Positions 1 to 11,300 of a stretch of DNA of 64,000 bases are shown here, piece after piece. The notes beneath the pieces were generated by a model. It did no database searches and had not been told where the DNA came from. It was given only the letters and a program-made list of their open reading frames with translations. The DNA lies in NCBI GenBank assembly GCA_013396525.1, contig VWYX01001153.1, positions 62,001 through 126,000 on the forward strand, written 5' to 3'. Position 1 is the stretch's first letter. Each line of letters begins with the position of its first letter. The stretch is from Chaetorhynchus papuensis (taxonomy: Eukaryota > Chordata > Aves > Passeriformes > Rhipiduridae). The position numbers and the translations under genes are program-made.

Positions 1-131
1 GAGGAACTGAGTTCTCTCTACAGCAAAGTGAAATAGTTTTTTGTGCTTCATCTGAAAGACAGGAGAAAGCTTTTCTGCCCAAAACACCTTACATGATGAT
101 CTCATTCTTGCTGTTCCTCTCTTTGTCGTAG

Positions 132-300
132 GGTGCCATTGTAGCAGTCACAGGTGATGGTGTGAATGATTCCCCAGCCCTGAAGAAGGCTGACATTGGT
201 GTTGCTATGGGTATTGCTGGTTCAGATGTCTCCAAGCAGGCAGCTGACATGATTCTGCTGGATGACAACTTTGCCTCCATTGTCACTGGGGTTGAAGAAG
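132..300 (+). CDS. ATP1A1: ATP1A1 exon: end of P domain (TGDGVNDSPAL hinge)
   Basis: The exon follows the acceptor gtcgtag and ends GAAGAAG|gtgagt. It starts in phase 0 and leaves one base over (169 nt). It encodes the Mg2+-coordinating TGDGVNDSPAL motif at the end of the phosphorylation domain, then the GVAMGIAGSDVSKQAAD segment, which is almost invariant in P2C ATPases. Confidence 0.97.
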
Positions 301-3300
301 GTGAGTTCATGACTTGTGTGCAGTGGTGGTAAAGTAATATGCTTCAGCATCCCTTCTGAAAGAGAGGCATCTGGAGGGCTCTTTAAGCTTGCCTCCATGA
401 CAAGAGCTTTCGAGGAGAGCAGCACTTTTCCTCCTCCCTTCAAAGTTTTACTCCTTTCCATGGGTTCAGCATGACCCTTTGGGATGGGTGGCAGTAGGAA
501 GCAGCTGAGTAACAAAAGCTACTTTGTGCTTTTGCCTAACACGTGACCTTACAGTCATCTTTGCCAGCTGAGTGTGACACATTTTCCTCCCTGATGGAGA
601 AGAAGCTCTCAAACAGGAGTGTGACAGAGGGTCCCTCCAGGGACTCTTGATGTCCAGAAACCAAGGCTTAGTGTCCCACTGCTGTATGCAGTGAGCCCTG
701 ATTGCTATGACCAAAAGTGTTGCTCTCTGTAGGCGTTGCTGCCCATGGAGCACAGTCTCACTCACCCTTCCATTTGCTGCACTAGCATTTTGCCATTTGG
801 GGTTAGCACTGAGGCTGCCTGTGAGCTGCTTGGCTGCCTTCTGCTGATGAGTGAGAGTTACCCTGTTCTCTTTTCCCTGCCCCAGGGCGTCTGATCTTTG
901 ATAACCTGAAGAAGTCTATTGCCTACACCTTGACCAGTAACATTCCTGAAATCACGCCGTTCCTGATCTTCATCATTGCAAACATACCCCTTCCCCTGGG
1001 AACAGTCACCATCCTCTGCATTGACTTGGGCACTGACATGGTGAATATGGTTTTTTTGTCTAAAGAAAGAATGTGGGTGTTCTTAGGTACCCTAAAGAAA
1101 GGACAGGTGGAAGGAAAATGCTTAAATACAGTGTTCTCTAGTGATCTGATTGTAAATAAGAGATCATCTGATACTCTTTTTATTCACATCTACCTCATGG
1201 CTCTCAAGTCTGAGGATTTTTCAGCTCCATGTAAGGACAAACTGGGGATGGGGAGTGGGTGAGGTCCTTTTGGAATATCACAGCTAGAGCTTTTGAGGAG
1301 TGCTGTTTCTTGCACTGTATACATGGGACAGGGAAGGCTCTGTACAGTGGAGAATCTGTTCTAACAGCAGTCCTGCCATCCTCAAAGGTCCCTGCTATCT
1401 CCCTGGCATATGAGCAAGCAGAGAGTGACATCATGAAGAGGCAGCCCAGAAATCCCAAAACAGACAAGCTGGTGAATGAACGGCTGATCAGCATGGCCTA
1501 TGGGCAGATTGGTAAGCTGCTCTGTTTTCTCTGGCACCAGTTTGAACTTGGTGGTAGCAGGAGTTGTACACAATCTTGAGTCAGTGGCTGCTCTGCTTAT
1601 TTTGGTAGGGCTGAGGTTTGGGGTGTGTAAACCAGAACCCCAGGCTGTAAAGAATTCACCGTGATTCTTCCCCCATGGCTTATAGCAGTGGCTTGTGCAG
1701 CTTAACCCATTGAATCGCTTTCACAGTAATTTTGTTTAATTGCACAGCGCTGTAAAGGAACTGGCTGACAACCAGCTCTCCTCTGGTTCAGACTCGTTCA
1801 GCAAGAACATAGATCCCATTGTTAGTTTAATTAGAAGTAAAGGATTCTCTCCAGCATATCCCTAAACACACAGCATTAGGAGCCTTGGTTAAAGGCAGCT
1901 ACAGAGACGTGCCCAGTTCACAGGATGGAAGCTCATGCTTAATTGCAGCAGACCTTGGGAACCTTCTTGACTGTATTTTGCAAGGGTTGGGGGTGGGCAT
2001 GGCTTAATGAGAATACAAAGGGAGTTTTATCTTGTGTCCTTGAGTGTGGTGCCATCACAGCACAGGGCAGAACAGAAGTAACTCTGTACAAAGTCAGGGG
2101 CAGAAGCTGCTCAGCAAAAGGGTTGCAGCTGAGTTTGATGTTAGGGTGAACTATTTCTACAGCTGCTGCTTGGGACACTGAGCCCCACGAGGAGTAATTT
2201 TTAAGGTGGTTGGGGTTTCCTGCAAACTGTTAAAATTGCTCTGCACAGTAGCCTCATCAGGTTTGTCATCCTTTCTCACCTGTTCAGGTATGATCCAGGC
2301 CCTTGGAGGCTTCTTCACCTATTTTGTAATCATGGCGGAGAATGGCTTCTGGCCTTCCGGCTTGCTAGGGCTCAGAGTTCAGTGGGATGACAGATGGATT
2401 AACGATGTGGAAGACAGCTACGGGCAGCAGTGGGTAAGTTCAGAGGCTGCCAGCCAGAATATTAACACCTGCTGAACTTGCTGTGGGCACCAGAGAGCAA
2501 AGGCAGCATGTCTGAACGAATGCTCTCTGCTTTGTGTGCTTCCTAGACCTACGAACAGAGGAAAATAGTGGAGTTCACTTGCCATACAGCCTTCTTTGTC
2601 AGCATCGTGGTGGTGCAGTGGGCAGACTTGATCATTTGTAAGACCCGAAGAAACTCCGTCTTCCAGCAGGGGATGAAGTAAGTCAGGCTGTCCATGGAGG
2701 ATTTAGAACTGGACTCTGGGTGTTCTCCAGCACACAGCATTCTAGTCCTTCATCCCAGCAGTGTCTGGGTGTTTTGGCATAAGTCTTGACCAGACTGCCT
2801 TGGTAGTGGATGAAAGAAGACTGGGTGCTCTCTTCCCTGTAGTACTTGCTTGTAGACTTGGAGTTGTCAGGCTGAGTCAAAGAAGTGGTGGCTTCTCTTG
2901 GCATTGTCTGGGGGAGCTAGCCCACCTCAAAGGACACTGATACTCCAGCACACAGCCTTGAGGTATTGATCTTACCTGTCAGGAGATGGCATGAACCCCA
3001 GCCACCTCCTGAATTTGTGATGAAAGCAATTGCAGGTTGACCCGATCATGAACTGTCTCTTTGAAGAGACATAAAAGACCATCGTGGCAACTCTGCTGTC
3101 ATCTTGGATGGCCTGGTAGTCCCCACCTGATGAACTACTGGGCTAGGCTGGAATATCTATTTCCATTCACTCCCATGTGGCAATTAGGTGGTTTTTAGGA
3201 TGTCATCTCTGAAAGTCCCTGACTTCTTTCCTGTCTTTTCTAGGAACAAGATCTTAATATTTGGTCTCTTTGAGGAGACTGCTCTGGCTGCCTTCCTGTC

Positions 3301-5003
3301 CTACTGCCCTGGGATGGATGTTGCTCTAAGGATGTATCCTCTGAAGTAAGTTGCATCATGTTTTTTGTGTAACAGATTGTACCACAGAACAACAGTGCTT
3401 GGGTGGGGAGATGGATAAAAGTAGTTGTGATCTAGTGGAGCATCAAACCTAGCCTTAAGAGTTCAGGGTAGAGGGTGTTAGTGATCCTTTGCTGTCCTGT
3501 GGCATTACCAGGGTTTCCTTCACTGTGTGTGGAATGTTTATGGGGAGCCTGCCATTCAGTACCTCACTAAAAATCAGCGATACAATTTCAGTACCAGTGT
3601 GCTCCAGTGCAGCAGCCTCTTGCACTAATTTGCATGGAGAAGTTTTATGGGTAGGGTACTGCACCTCCAAAGAAAGCCAGTTGTATTGCTCTGAATCACA
3701 GGCTAGATGATTCTTGGGTATTTAAGAACTGCTGATGACGTCTTGTGCCTTTTTCCTGCCTTCCTTGGGAACAGAACAAGTAGTAAAGTCTTTTAAAAGC
3801 TGCTACGTAGATGCAGATGACCAATTGATGCACAGTAACTTTCCTAAGGGTTGGGAAGGTGCCAACATCTTGTGTTGCTCAATAGCATTGCAACATTTCA
3901 TGGCAGGGTTTAGCCTTAAGCCAGAGGACTGTTCAAAGTTTAAGTGTCATGAAATCTTCATGGAAAAAAAGAATTCTGGTACATCTTGCATTCCATTCAT
4001 AGTGTTGCCTGGAGTTGGGTGCTGAAGTGTGAGCATTTTCTAACAAGGAAGCTGGCCTCTGCCCAGTGCCTGCAGCAACTGGATGTTAGCAATGTAAATC
4101 TTGAGGGAAACAATACAGGTCCAGCGAGCAGGGCTCTGGGCACAAAGGTTATGTGTACTTAGAGGAAATATTGCTTGATTGGTAGGTGGGGAGGTGCTGG
4201 TACAGAGATGAGCAAAGGTGCTATGACACACCTTGTGTTGGAATTACTATCCAAAAGTGGATTAATCTGTTGCAGCAGAAAGCCTGGTAGTAATTCTTGC
4301 CTTGGAGAATTCTTGACTGAACCCCAGCCACTGGCAAGCTGGGTCATGCCAGCCTTCTTGCACTTGAGTGTGCCATCAGCTCAGAGCTGTGCCAGGCAAA
4401 GAGCATCTCCCCAGCCTGTGTTCTCACTGTCTCCTCTCCCAAACAGGCCAACCTGGTGGTTCTGTGCTTTCCCATACTCCCTCCTGATATTCGTGTATGA
4501 TGAAGTCAGAAAGCTCATTATCAGACGCAACCCTGGTGGTAAGTATCTGCTGCTCTTCTGTGTGTTTCCTTCCCCACCTCTTCATGCTGCTGAGTTCTCC
4601 AGAAGCCTCAGCAAAGCTTGGGGACCCCCAAGCACCATTCAGGGGTGTATTTTGCTGTGTTTTCCCCTTCCTCAGTTGTGCAGTTAGTTCAAATAAAGGA
4701 CTTCTTGAGTTCCTGCATTCTATCCCGTTACATAAAAGTACAGATGCACTGAAGTAGATGGAAAAGACTGATTAATGCTTGCATAGTTCTAGAAAGCTGG
4801 AAGAGGTCCTAAAGCTGCAGAACATCAGTTTGGCAAGATTTTCCCATTGGGACAGGTCACTTTATTACCTCAGGTGCTACAGTGCAAGTTTTCAAGAATG
4901 TAAAAGGGACTCCCATGGCCTCATACTTGGTCTACCTCGAGACTTACTCTGCTTTCTCCTTCTTTTTCCTTTAGGCTGGGTGGAAAGAGAGACCTACTAC
5001 TAA
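132..5003 (+). CDS. ATP1A1: Na+/K+-ATPase subunit alpha-1, C-terminal 315 residues (8 exons, 5' partial)
   Basis: This is the catalytic alpha subunit of the plasma-membrane sodium pump (P2C-type ATPase, 3 Na+ out / 2 K+ in per ATP). The eight exons are 132-300, 886-1040, 1388-1511, 2288-2433, 2547-2677, 3244-3345, 4447-4538 and 4975-5003. All introns are GT-AG, and the exons sum to 948 nt, an exact open frame ending in TAA. In order, the product shows the P-domain hinge TGDGVNDSPAL, helices M5-M6 with the cation-site motifs NIPEITPF and DLGTDM, M7, the beta-subunit-contacting SYGQQW loop, M8 (QWAD), the RRNSV site known as a PKA target in alpha-1, M9 (FGLFEETALAA), M10 and the C-terminal ETYY. 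The family is about 1020 residues long, so roughly 700 N-terminal residues lie left of the window. The alpha-1 paralogue is preferred over alpha-2/3 from the M7-M8 loop and C-terminus, and from its position beside CD58. Confidence 0.97.
886..1040 (+). CDS. ATP1A1: ATP1A1 exon: helices M5 and M6
   Basis: A 155-nt exon between ccccag and gtgaat. It encodes M5 (SIAYTLTSNIPEITPF, holding the Asn and Glu that coordinate transported cations) and M6 (ILCIDLGTDM, holding the two Asp of the ion sites). It ends in phase 0. Confidence 0.97.
1388..1511 (+). CDS. ATP1A1: ATP1A1 exon: M6-M7 cytoplasmic loop
   Basis: A 124-nt exon beginning VPAISLAYEQAESD and continuing through the basic KRQPRNPKTDKLV loop to SMAYGQIG, the start of M7. 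The donor is ggtaagc and the exon leaves one base over. Confidence 0.97.
2288..2433 (+). CDS. ATP1A1: ATP1A1 exon: M7 and the beta-subunit-binding loop
   Basis: A 146-nt exon encoding M7 (IQALGGFFTYFVIMAENGF) and the extracellular M7-M8 loop. The loop ends in SYGQQW, the known beta-subunit contact. Its GFWPSGLLGLRVQWDD stretch differs from the mammalian form and matches the avian alpha-1 as I recall it. Confidence 0.96.
2547..2677 (+). CDS. ATP1A1: ATP1A1 exon: helix M8 and RRNSV phosphosite
   Basis: A 131-nt exon from TYEQRKIVEF through M8 (CHTAFFVSIVVVQWAD) to KTRRNSVFQQGM. RRNSV is the conserved cytoplasmic serine described as a PKA target in alpha-1. The donor is gaa|gtaagt. Confidence 0.97.
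3244..3345 (+). CDS. ATP1A1: ATP1A1 exon: helix M9
   Basis: A 102-nt exon encoding NKILIFGLFEETALAAFLSY (M9, with the Glu implicated in the third Na+ site) and the short extracellular loop CPGMDVALRMYPL. The donor is ctgaa|gtaagt. Confidence 0.97.
4447..4538 (+). CDS. ATP1A1: ATP1A1 exon: helix M10
   Basis: A 92-nt exon after aaacag encoding PTWWFCAFPYSLLIFVYDE (M10) and the basic VRKLIIRRNPG. Asn stands where mammals have Arg in the RRRPGG stretch. Confidence 0.97.
4975..5003 (+). CDS. ATP1A1: ATP1A1 last coding exon, C-terminus ETYY
   Basis: After ttttcctttag, 29 coding nt give GWVERETYY and then TAA at 5001-5003. The C-terminal tyrosines are conserved in the family and control the C-terminal ion pathway. 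Confidence 0.97.
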
Positions 5004-5306
5004 AAAGTACCTGTAAAACATTCCACGCACAGCCCATGCCACCTCTCCACCATCTCCCCTGTGTGCATACTTCATCTTTGCAAGAGCAGAACTGTGCCTG
5101 GGCAGGAGTGAGCTGAAACTAAAGGAAACACGAAGAAACATGGACTAGAGGAGAAAGCAAGGGGGAGGTTGGGGTGGGGGGAATGTCCGACCATCAGTCC
5201 AGGGGGATGAGAGTTTGAGTAGTTTTATGTGCCTTTATGTTTTTGTAAAAGGAAACCGAAGATTTTATATGTGGATTTTTACAAATAAAGATGGATTATA
5301 AGAGGA
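5004..5306 (+). other. ATP1A1: ATP1A1 3' UTR
   Basis: Non-coding tail of the last exon, from the TAA to about 20 nt past a canonical AATAAA. It contains a G-run cluster at 5161-5206. The 3' limit is an estimate from signal spacing. Confidence 0.75.
5284..5289 (+). terminator. ATP1A1: ATP1A1 polyadenylation signal AATAAA
   Basis: A canonical hexamer about 280 nt after the stop codon, in an A/T-rich context, followed by a GT-rich stretch (tggtcttaggtgg). A second AATAAA at 6409-6414 could serve a longer isoform, but nothing else supports that. Confidence 0.8.
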
Positions 5307-8300
5307 TGCCCCCACATGGTCTTAGGTGGATGTTTTTCTCAAGGCAAAATCTGGTTCAGGGCAGCCTCCCCACCCTGGTTTAGGGTGTGGTGGTGAGTGC
5401 AAGGGTTAGTCCCTGGCTTCCTGTTTTTGTAATAGGGAAGCAGAGCTGCTTGACCCACAGACAACAGCGTGTTTAACAGCCCCGGTGTGCCTTACTCAGC
5501 TCAGTGCTTGATGTGACAAACTGCTGGCCAGCACTTGCATCTCACAGCCCAAAGCTCAGGAAGCTCCCTGGCCTCTGACTGTGCATCTTGGCTTCTTTGT
5601 GCAAATGCAGCATTGAGAGAAGAGCTGGCCTGCCTCAAGGGGCTGTTTGCTGGGTTCAGAATGAGAAGAGGCTTCCACTGAATGGCACTTGGATCCAAGC
5701 AGCCTTGTTCTCAAAATTGACACTGATTTTCCTGCTTGCTTAGCCAAGCAAGGGATAGTGTTTCCTAGTGTCCTCTGTGCATGGCACTTGCCCCATCCTG
5801 ATACTGGCCCGTGCCTCCTGTGAAATGAAGGCAGGGGCTGATTGTGGATTCTGCATCCTCCACTTTTGAGGAAGGCATTGCTGTTGTCCGGGGTCCAAGC
5901 TGTCTCTGTGAGCTGAAGTGAGTCATGCTGCTTCCCTCTGAGCATCTAACCTTTTTCTGTATGCTTTGATTTACTGTTAATGCCTGTATGGCTCACTTCT
6001 GTGAGAACTCTGTGAGAGAGCTGGCCTTTTGCATGTGGGCAGTCACCATGAAGTCTTAACTATTCATTGCTTTGAGTGCTGTTATGCTAAAGCTAGCTGG
6101 AGATGCTTCAAGCCCTGTTCCTGAACTACTGCTCTGTGCCCCTCTTAGATATGTGTCTACCTCTGCAAAGGGTACAGCACTGAAAGGCTCTGCAATTAAA
6201 ACTCCGTGTTGTCATCCCTCCTTCCTCACAACTTTTTGCTTTTTTTAAGGTGGTGTTTGAAAGCTGGGTCGCTTACCTCATGTACCAACTGAGCAATATA
6301 AACTGGAGAGCACTAGGGAGGGAAAAAATGAGAGGTGGAGGGTGGCAACTGTTTCAGCTTTTCTTGGACACTCTACTGTGCAACCCCCAGTTGGAGATGA
6401 TTAAAAATAATAAAGTCTTCCAATTGTTGGAGTCTGCCCATGCTAACAGTTGAATTGATGCAACTGGGCGTGAGGTGATCCCAGTTGGCAAGGGTAGATC
6501 AGGAGTTGCCTTAAGGGAGGAAGAAAAAAAAGTGGGATGAATGTTACGGGATCTGATGATGACTGAGAAGTGATGCAGAAATGACACTCAGTCCACCCAG
6601 GCATGACACTTCCTTGACGTGGGTGTTGCACTTCCTTAAACATTTTGGTCAGTGCCTGAGACCCACTGCAATGAAGTTGCAAAATCAGTGTTGGTTGTCT
6701 GATGCAGGCAAAAAAAAAAAAGAGGTCCTGTTACTCTTCCTTCTCCCTGACACTTCAGCTTTAAACAGCCTTAGCAGTGGGCTTCTCACTAAGACTGAAA
6801 GGTGTAGGTGAGGAGGGACCCCTGAAGGTCCAGCTGCCTGCTCAGAGCATCGAGGCCAGAGCTGAACCCCTGCTGTTTGGGCTCCCAGGGCTCCTTGCTG
6901 GGCTGTTTTAGTGCTGCTCTGTAGCTGAGGCTCCTTTCCAGCCAGGTCCAACTGCATCTTGCAGGAATGCTTTTTGGCTATAGTTGCTGCTCAGGAGTTA
7001 GACCTTAGCTGGACACACCAGTCCAGGGGCATTTCTGGCACTTCATGCTGTGACTCACCAGTTTAGATGCCATCTTCCAAAAGAAAAACTATTCTGAAGC
7101 CAAATCCGGACAAGCACTGACTCATGATAAAGGAAGGCTTCACCCCACTGTGACTGTGACATCCTTGCCTGGGTAAGGGACTGAGGGAGCTGTGACTGGG
7201 GCAAATGGGGCTCCAGTGCCTGGGGAAGGGAGCAAGTAACCAGGGCCAGGGTGGGAGAGAAGGCAGTGGAGGATGTCTTATATTGGCCCCAGATGCTGAT
7301 CACTATTCCCAAGCAAAGTAATAGCAGTAATTAGGGACAGCATTTACAGCAGCTTCCCTTTAGCACAGTGAGCCTTTGTCACATGGCTGAGCTCACCCTG
7401 ACTTTTTTCCCACCCTCAAAGGGCAGGATGTGCTTATGATGGCAACACCATCTCCTTTAGCCTGCGTAAAGTGTCATGGAAGATCTTGCATGAGATGCCC
7501 ATGAGCCAGCAAAGGAACCTGAAATAACATCAATGCCCGAGTGGATGGACACCAGACATCTGTGCCAGACTCATGCATATGCTTTGCTGGAGGTGGGGGC
7601 CTGAGGCAGAAGGATGAGGGCAGGGCATAGGGCCAGCTGGGAATGGTACCCACCAGGATGTGGGAGCCTCAGCAGACCTCTACAGAGCAATTACCTCGCT
7701 CAGTGCTAGGCGCTTGCAGAAGTGTTTTTTCCCCAGTAATCCTTCGTTTTCACAAGATCTGCCAATTAGCAAGAAGAAAGGCTCTAGTCCCTCCTGGGGA
7801 CCTGCTCCCCAGCACCATTCCTCAAGGGATAAAGCACTTTTCTGCCAGACTTGACAGCAGGCAGCTCTGAGCCCCTCCACAGTGCTCGCTTGCCCCTGAC
7901 TCCATGGCCTTGAAAACAGGAGGAGGGCAAAACATCCCCCTCCGACCTATTAGGCCTCTGAACCAGCTGATTAGCCAAAGTAGAAAGGAGATTAACCCCA
8001 ATTAGGTGAAAATGTATAAACAATTATATTCAGTAAAGCTCTGTGGATAGGCGTCCCAGGAGTCTGGCTTTGAACATACATCCCAGGGACCTTCCATAGC
8101 TTACACTCACAGCTTCTTACTCCATCAGCTCCTAAATTGTACCAATGCTCAGAGCCCCTTCTGTGCTCTCCCACAGCTCACTGCTGCAGGCCTGCTCAGA
8201 TCCTGTCTGCACTTGCTTCAGATGTTGCTGTGTTCCTCTGCCTCTCCTCTCCTCCAGCCTCTGCAGCCCTCCTTCTCTTTCCCCACCACTCCATGTGCCA

Positions 8301-11300
8301 TCCCAAGGGCCTCTGGGCTCCTGGGCTTTGCTGATGAAAAGTATGACAGAAGGTCTGTACCTATGGAAAGTTTTACTCCCTATTTGGAAGGATAGAAATC
8401 CCTCTCATTGCACTCATCTTTGCTCCCGTGAGATCATCTATCTCCCTGCTTCTTTGATCTGGCTTTCCAAGCACAGTAACCTCTTCACTTGTGTGAACCT
8501 TTAAGCCCTCTGACTCTTCAGAAGGCTGGAAAGCTCTGCCCAGCTCTGATAACAGCAGCCGTAGGATCTTGCATTTATGTGCTTCCTTTCACTTTAGGAG
8601 GCCCCACATTTTCCTGCACGGTACAGAAAACTTTCCCTCCGCCTCTGGGAGGCTTCTGCTGCTGTCCGGCAAGCAGCCAGCTCAAACAGCCCAGAGGGGA
8701 GATCTGATCAGGAAGGAGATACGGAAAAACGCTCCAGTGAAATGCCACCAGAACTTTCCAACTATAGCTGGAAAACAGCTGTGCTTCCTAAGCATGCCTG
8801 GAAGGTTGGTGTCACCTCCCAGAGGTTTGCCTAGCCAGCACCCCCATGTCCCATGTGCTTGCTTAACTGGGTGCCTGATGAGCTGAAATAAGCCAGAAAG
8901 TCAGGGATGGTTAGAAAAGCGTCAACTATGAGGAGTGGGAAACCTCTCCACAGGGAGAGCAGCTCAGCTTTTCCCTCTACCATGGCAGAGGACATTGAAC
9001 AGCCAGAAGAAAAAAAAAAAGCCTTTTTTTAAACGTTAAAGGGTAAAAAAAAAAGGGATTCTTGACAGTGTGTCACATTCATGGACTGGGACCCACAGCT
9101 GACAGGAATCAGGGCTAAAAATAGGCATCAGTGCTAATGGGCCCAGAGCAGCCTTCAGCAAATGAGTCCCAAGGTGAATTATGAAATCTAACACGCATTC
9201 TGTCCCTACGAAGTGTGGTTTCTATTGCGGCTTATTTACTTTGGTCTTCGTACCTGCCGGACATAGGATACGAGTGGGGGGGTCACAACGAAACAGAGCT
9301 GGGCCTGATGGGGGGGACGGCCAAGGAGTCAACAGGAGCACTGTTGTGGAGGATGCAGCTCCACACAGCTCAGCAACAGCGCTGGCCAAAGGAGTTCTGG
9401 TGGTCACCCTTGCCCAGACAAACCGGCCCAGCTCGATTGTGACGCCCCTCGGTGACTTGGCTTTCCCATGACCTCCTGAAACCCTTCACTCGTACAACAC
9501 CTGCCAGTCTATCCACACATATCTTTGGTGATAGCTATTCTGTGGTGACGATCTGATTGTTGTCATCCAACCAATGCCCTCCTGCATTACCCATCCCTAT
9601 AAATCTGGTATGGCTGAGGCGTGGTGACAGGGCTCCTTTCTGTTGGACGAGCATTGCGTGGTGCTCAACAGCTTCATCCCATGTGGGGGAGAATGAGCAG
9701 CACCTGATCCAGAGAAAAAACAGAGCAGCACGGGAATGAAGCTTGGCTATGCAAGAACTATTGTCTCAAAAACTCACAAAGTATTTGGAACCAACATGTT
9801 TGTACTTATCTGCCCTGTGTATGGCATGGCTGGGGTGTGTTTGATCTGGTGGCAGGAGCCCTGCTGTGAGGTTTACCGCATTGTCAAGCTGCTACCTGAA
9901 ATGGCTGAGAATAATCTTCCCACAGCTCCGTGTTGCCCAGGCAGACAAAGCTGGGCCCACGGGCAGAAGAGAAGGGAAAGGGAGTGCTCAGCAGACAGCT
10001 GGGGTTTTGCTTTCCAGTAAGGGTATTTTCTGCTGTTGCTTTCAGCTAGTCATCCAGGGACTTTTTTCTGTTCCTTTTTAATGTTTTTTGTCTTTTACAA
10101 AATACTTTCTAAAAGCAAACCTGTGCAACAGCCAGTCCGAAATGTGGTTGTCCCCAGCCTATCCTTATCACGTGTTTTTTTTTTTGCTCTTACTTCTCTG
10201 CTCTTCCAGGGTTTTTTTAGGAGGCAATTAATCCCCAGGGAGATTAAAATAGAAATGAAGGGAGTTTTTCCTTGGAGCGAACATTTCCGAGTGACCTTCC
10301 TTCTCCTCCACAGTGAAAATTGACCATCTTGGTCGAATCACTCCCAAAGCAACAGACACCACTTGAAGGCTTCCGGCAAAGCCTTCTAATTACCGTGGGC
10401 CAGGGGTCAGGAACAGCTCAGCTGCACTGCTGGCAGTCAGAGCAAGCTACTGGGAACAGTGTGATCACCTGGAAATAACGAAGGTATGATAGGAAAGAAA
10501 ACCTAATACTGGGATGACCACCCTCAGGATCTGCTGGGGAAGGTCTATTTTGGTCACAGACAGAGCAGTCAGGGTGGAGTCCACACTACCTCCTCTGGAA
10601 GCAGTCAGATGGCTACAGTTTGCCTGAGCCTTCCTCTTTTTCGTTCTGGATTTCAGTGTGTTTTTGTAATCAGCTGCCTGAACTCATCCACCTCTTTAAA
10701 CCCCCACGCGTCATTACTGGAAACGAGGACCTTGCACTGGTGTCAGCAGGGTCCCTTTTCATGCCATGTGTGAAATCCCCAAATTGCTACCAAATTTGGA
10801 AGAAGTACCCAGAACCTCTTCCTCCTCTCTGTGCCTTATCCTTGAGTTACCCCCACATGAAGCTCTCCACTCAGTGCTGCGTGCATGTGGTTGCTGGATT
10901 CTCAGCCAACATCCAGGAACCCCAGGACACACACATGGGGTATGTAACAACCAGGTCAGGACTTTTCTGTTCCTATTGTCCTTATGGATTGTCCTGTCTT
11001 CACTCCTATCAGTGGAATATTGACACCTGAACACTCAGGTAAGATCTAGCTGTTTACATACATGCCCACAGATGTCTTACAGCTACAGCTGTATAAATAT
11101 AGCTACATAAATACTCTTTTGCCTGACCACCTGTCAGGCTTGACTAGGCTTGTCCCGCTGTCTAGGGAGAGCTCAGCAATGCTGTTGCTCCCAGGGTGTC
11201 ACTGGGGCTTGAACCCCAGCAGCTCAGCATCCCAGCCGTGCCCTAAGGGACATCAGGGAGCTGGCTCTGGATACCCTCCAGCAGCAGTCTGGGAAGGGTG

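Larger units (their letters stand above)
301..4974 (+). other. ATP1A1 introns within this span
   Basis: The introns 301-885, 1041-1387, 1512-2287, 2434-2546, 2678-3243, 3346-4446 and 4539-4974 are short, as is usual in birds. I see no recognisable repeat, nested gene or further coding exon in them. Confidence 0.8.

Noticed and set aside
4175..4687. 170-codon open frame on +
   Set aside because: It merely runs through intron sequence around the real ATP1A1 M10 exon at 4447-4538 and continues past its donor.
6409..6414. AATAAA as a distal ATP1A1 poly-A site
   Set aside because: An isolated hexamer 1.1 kb past the canonical signal, with no other evidence of a longer UTR.
9012..9052. A-run / T-run hairpin
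   Set aside because: Simple low-complexity sequence. The stem is only A-T homopolymer pairing.
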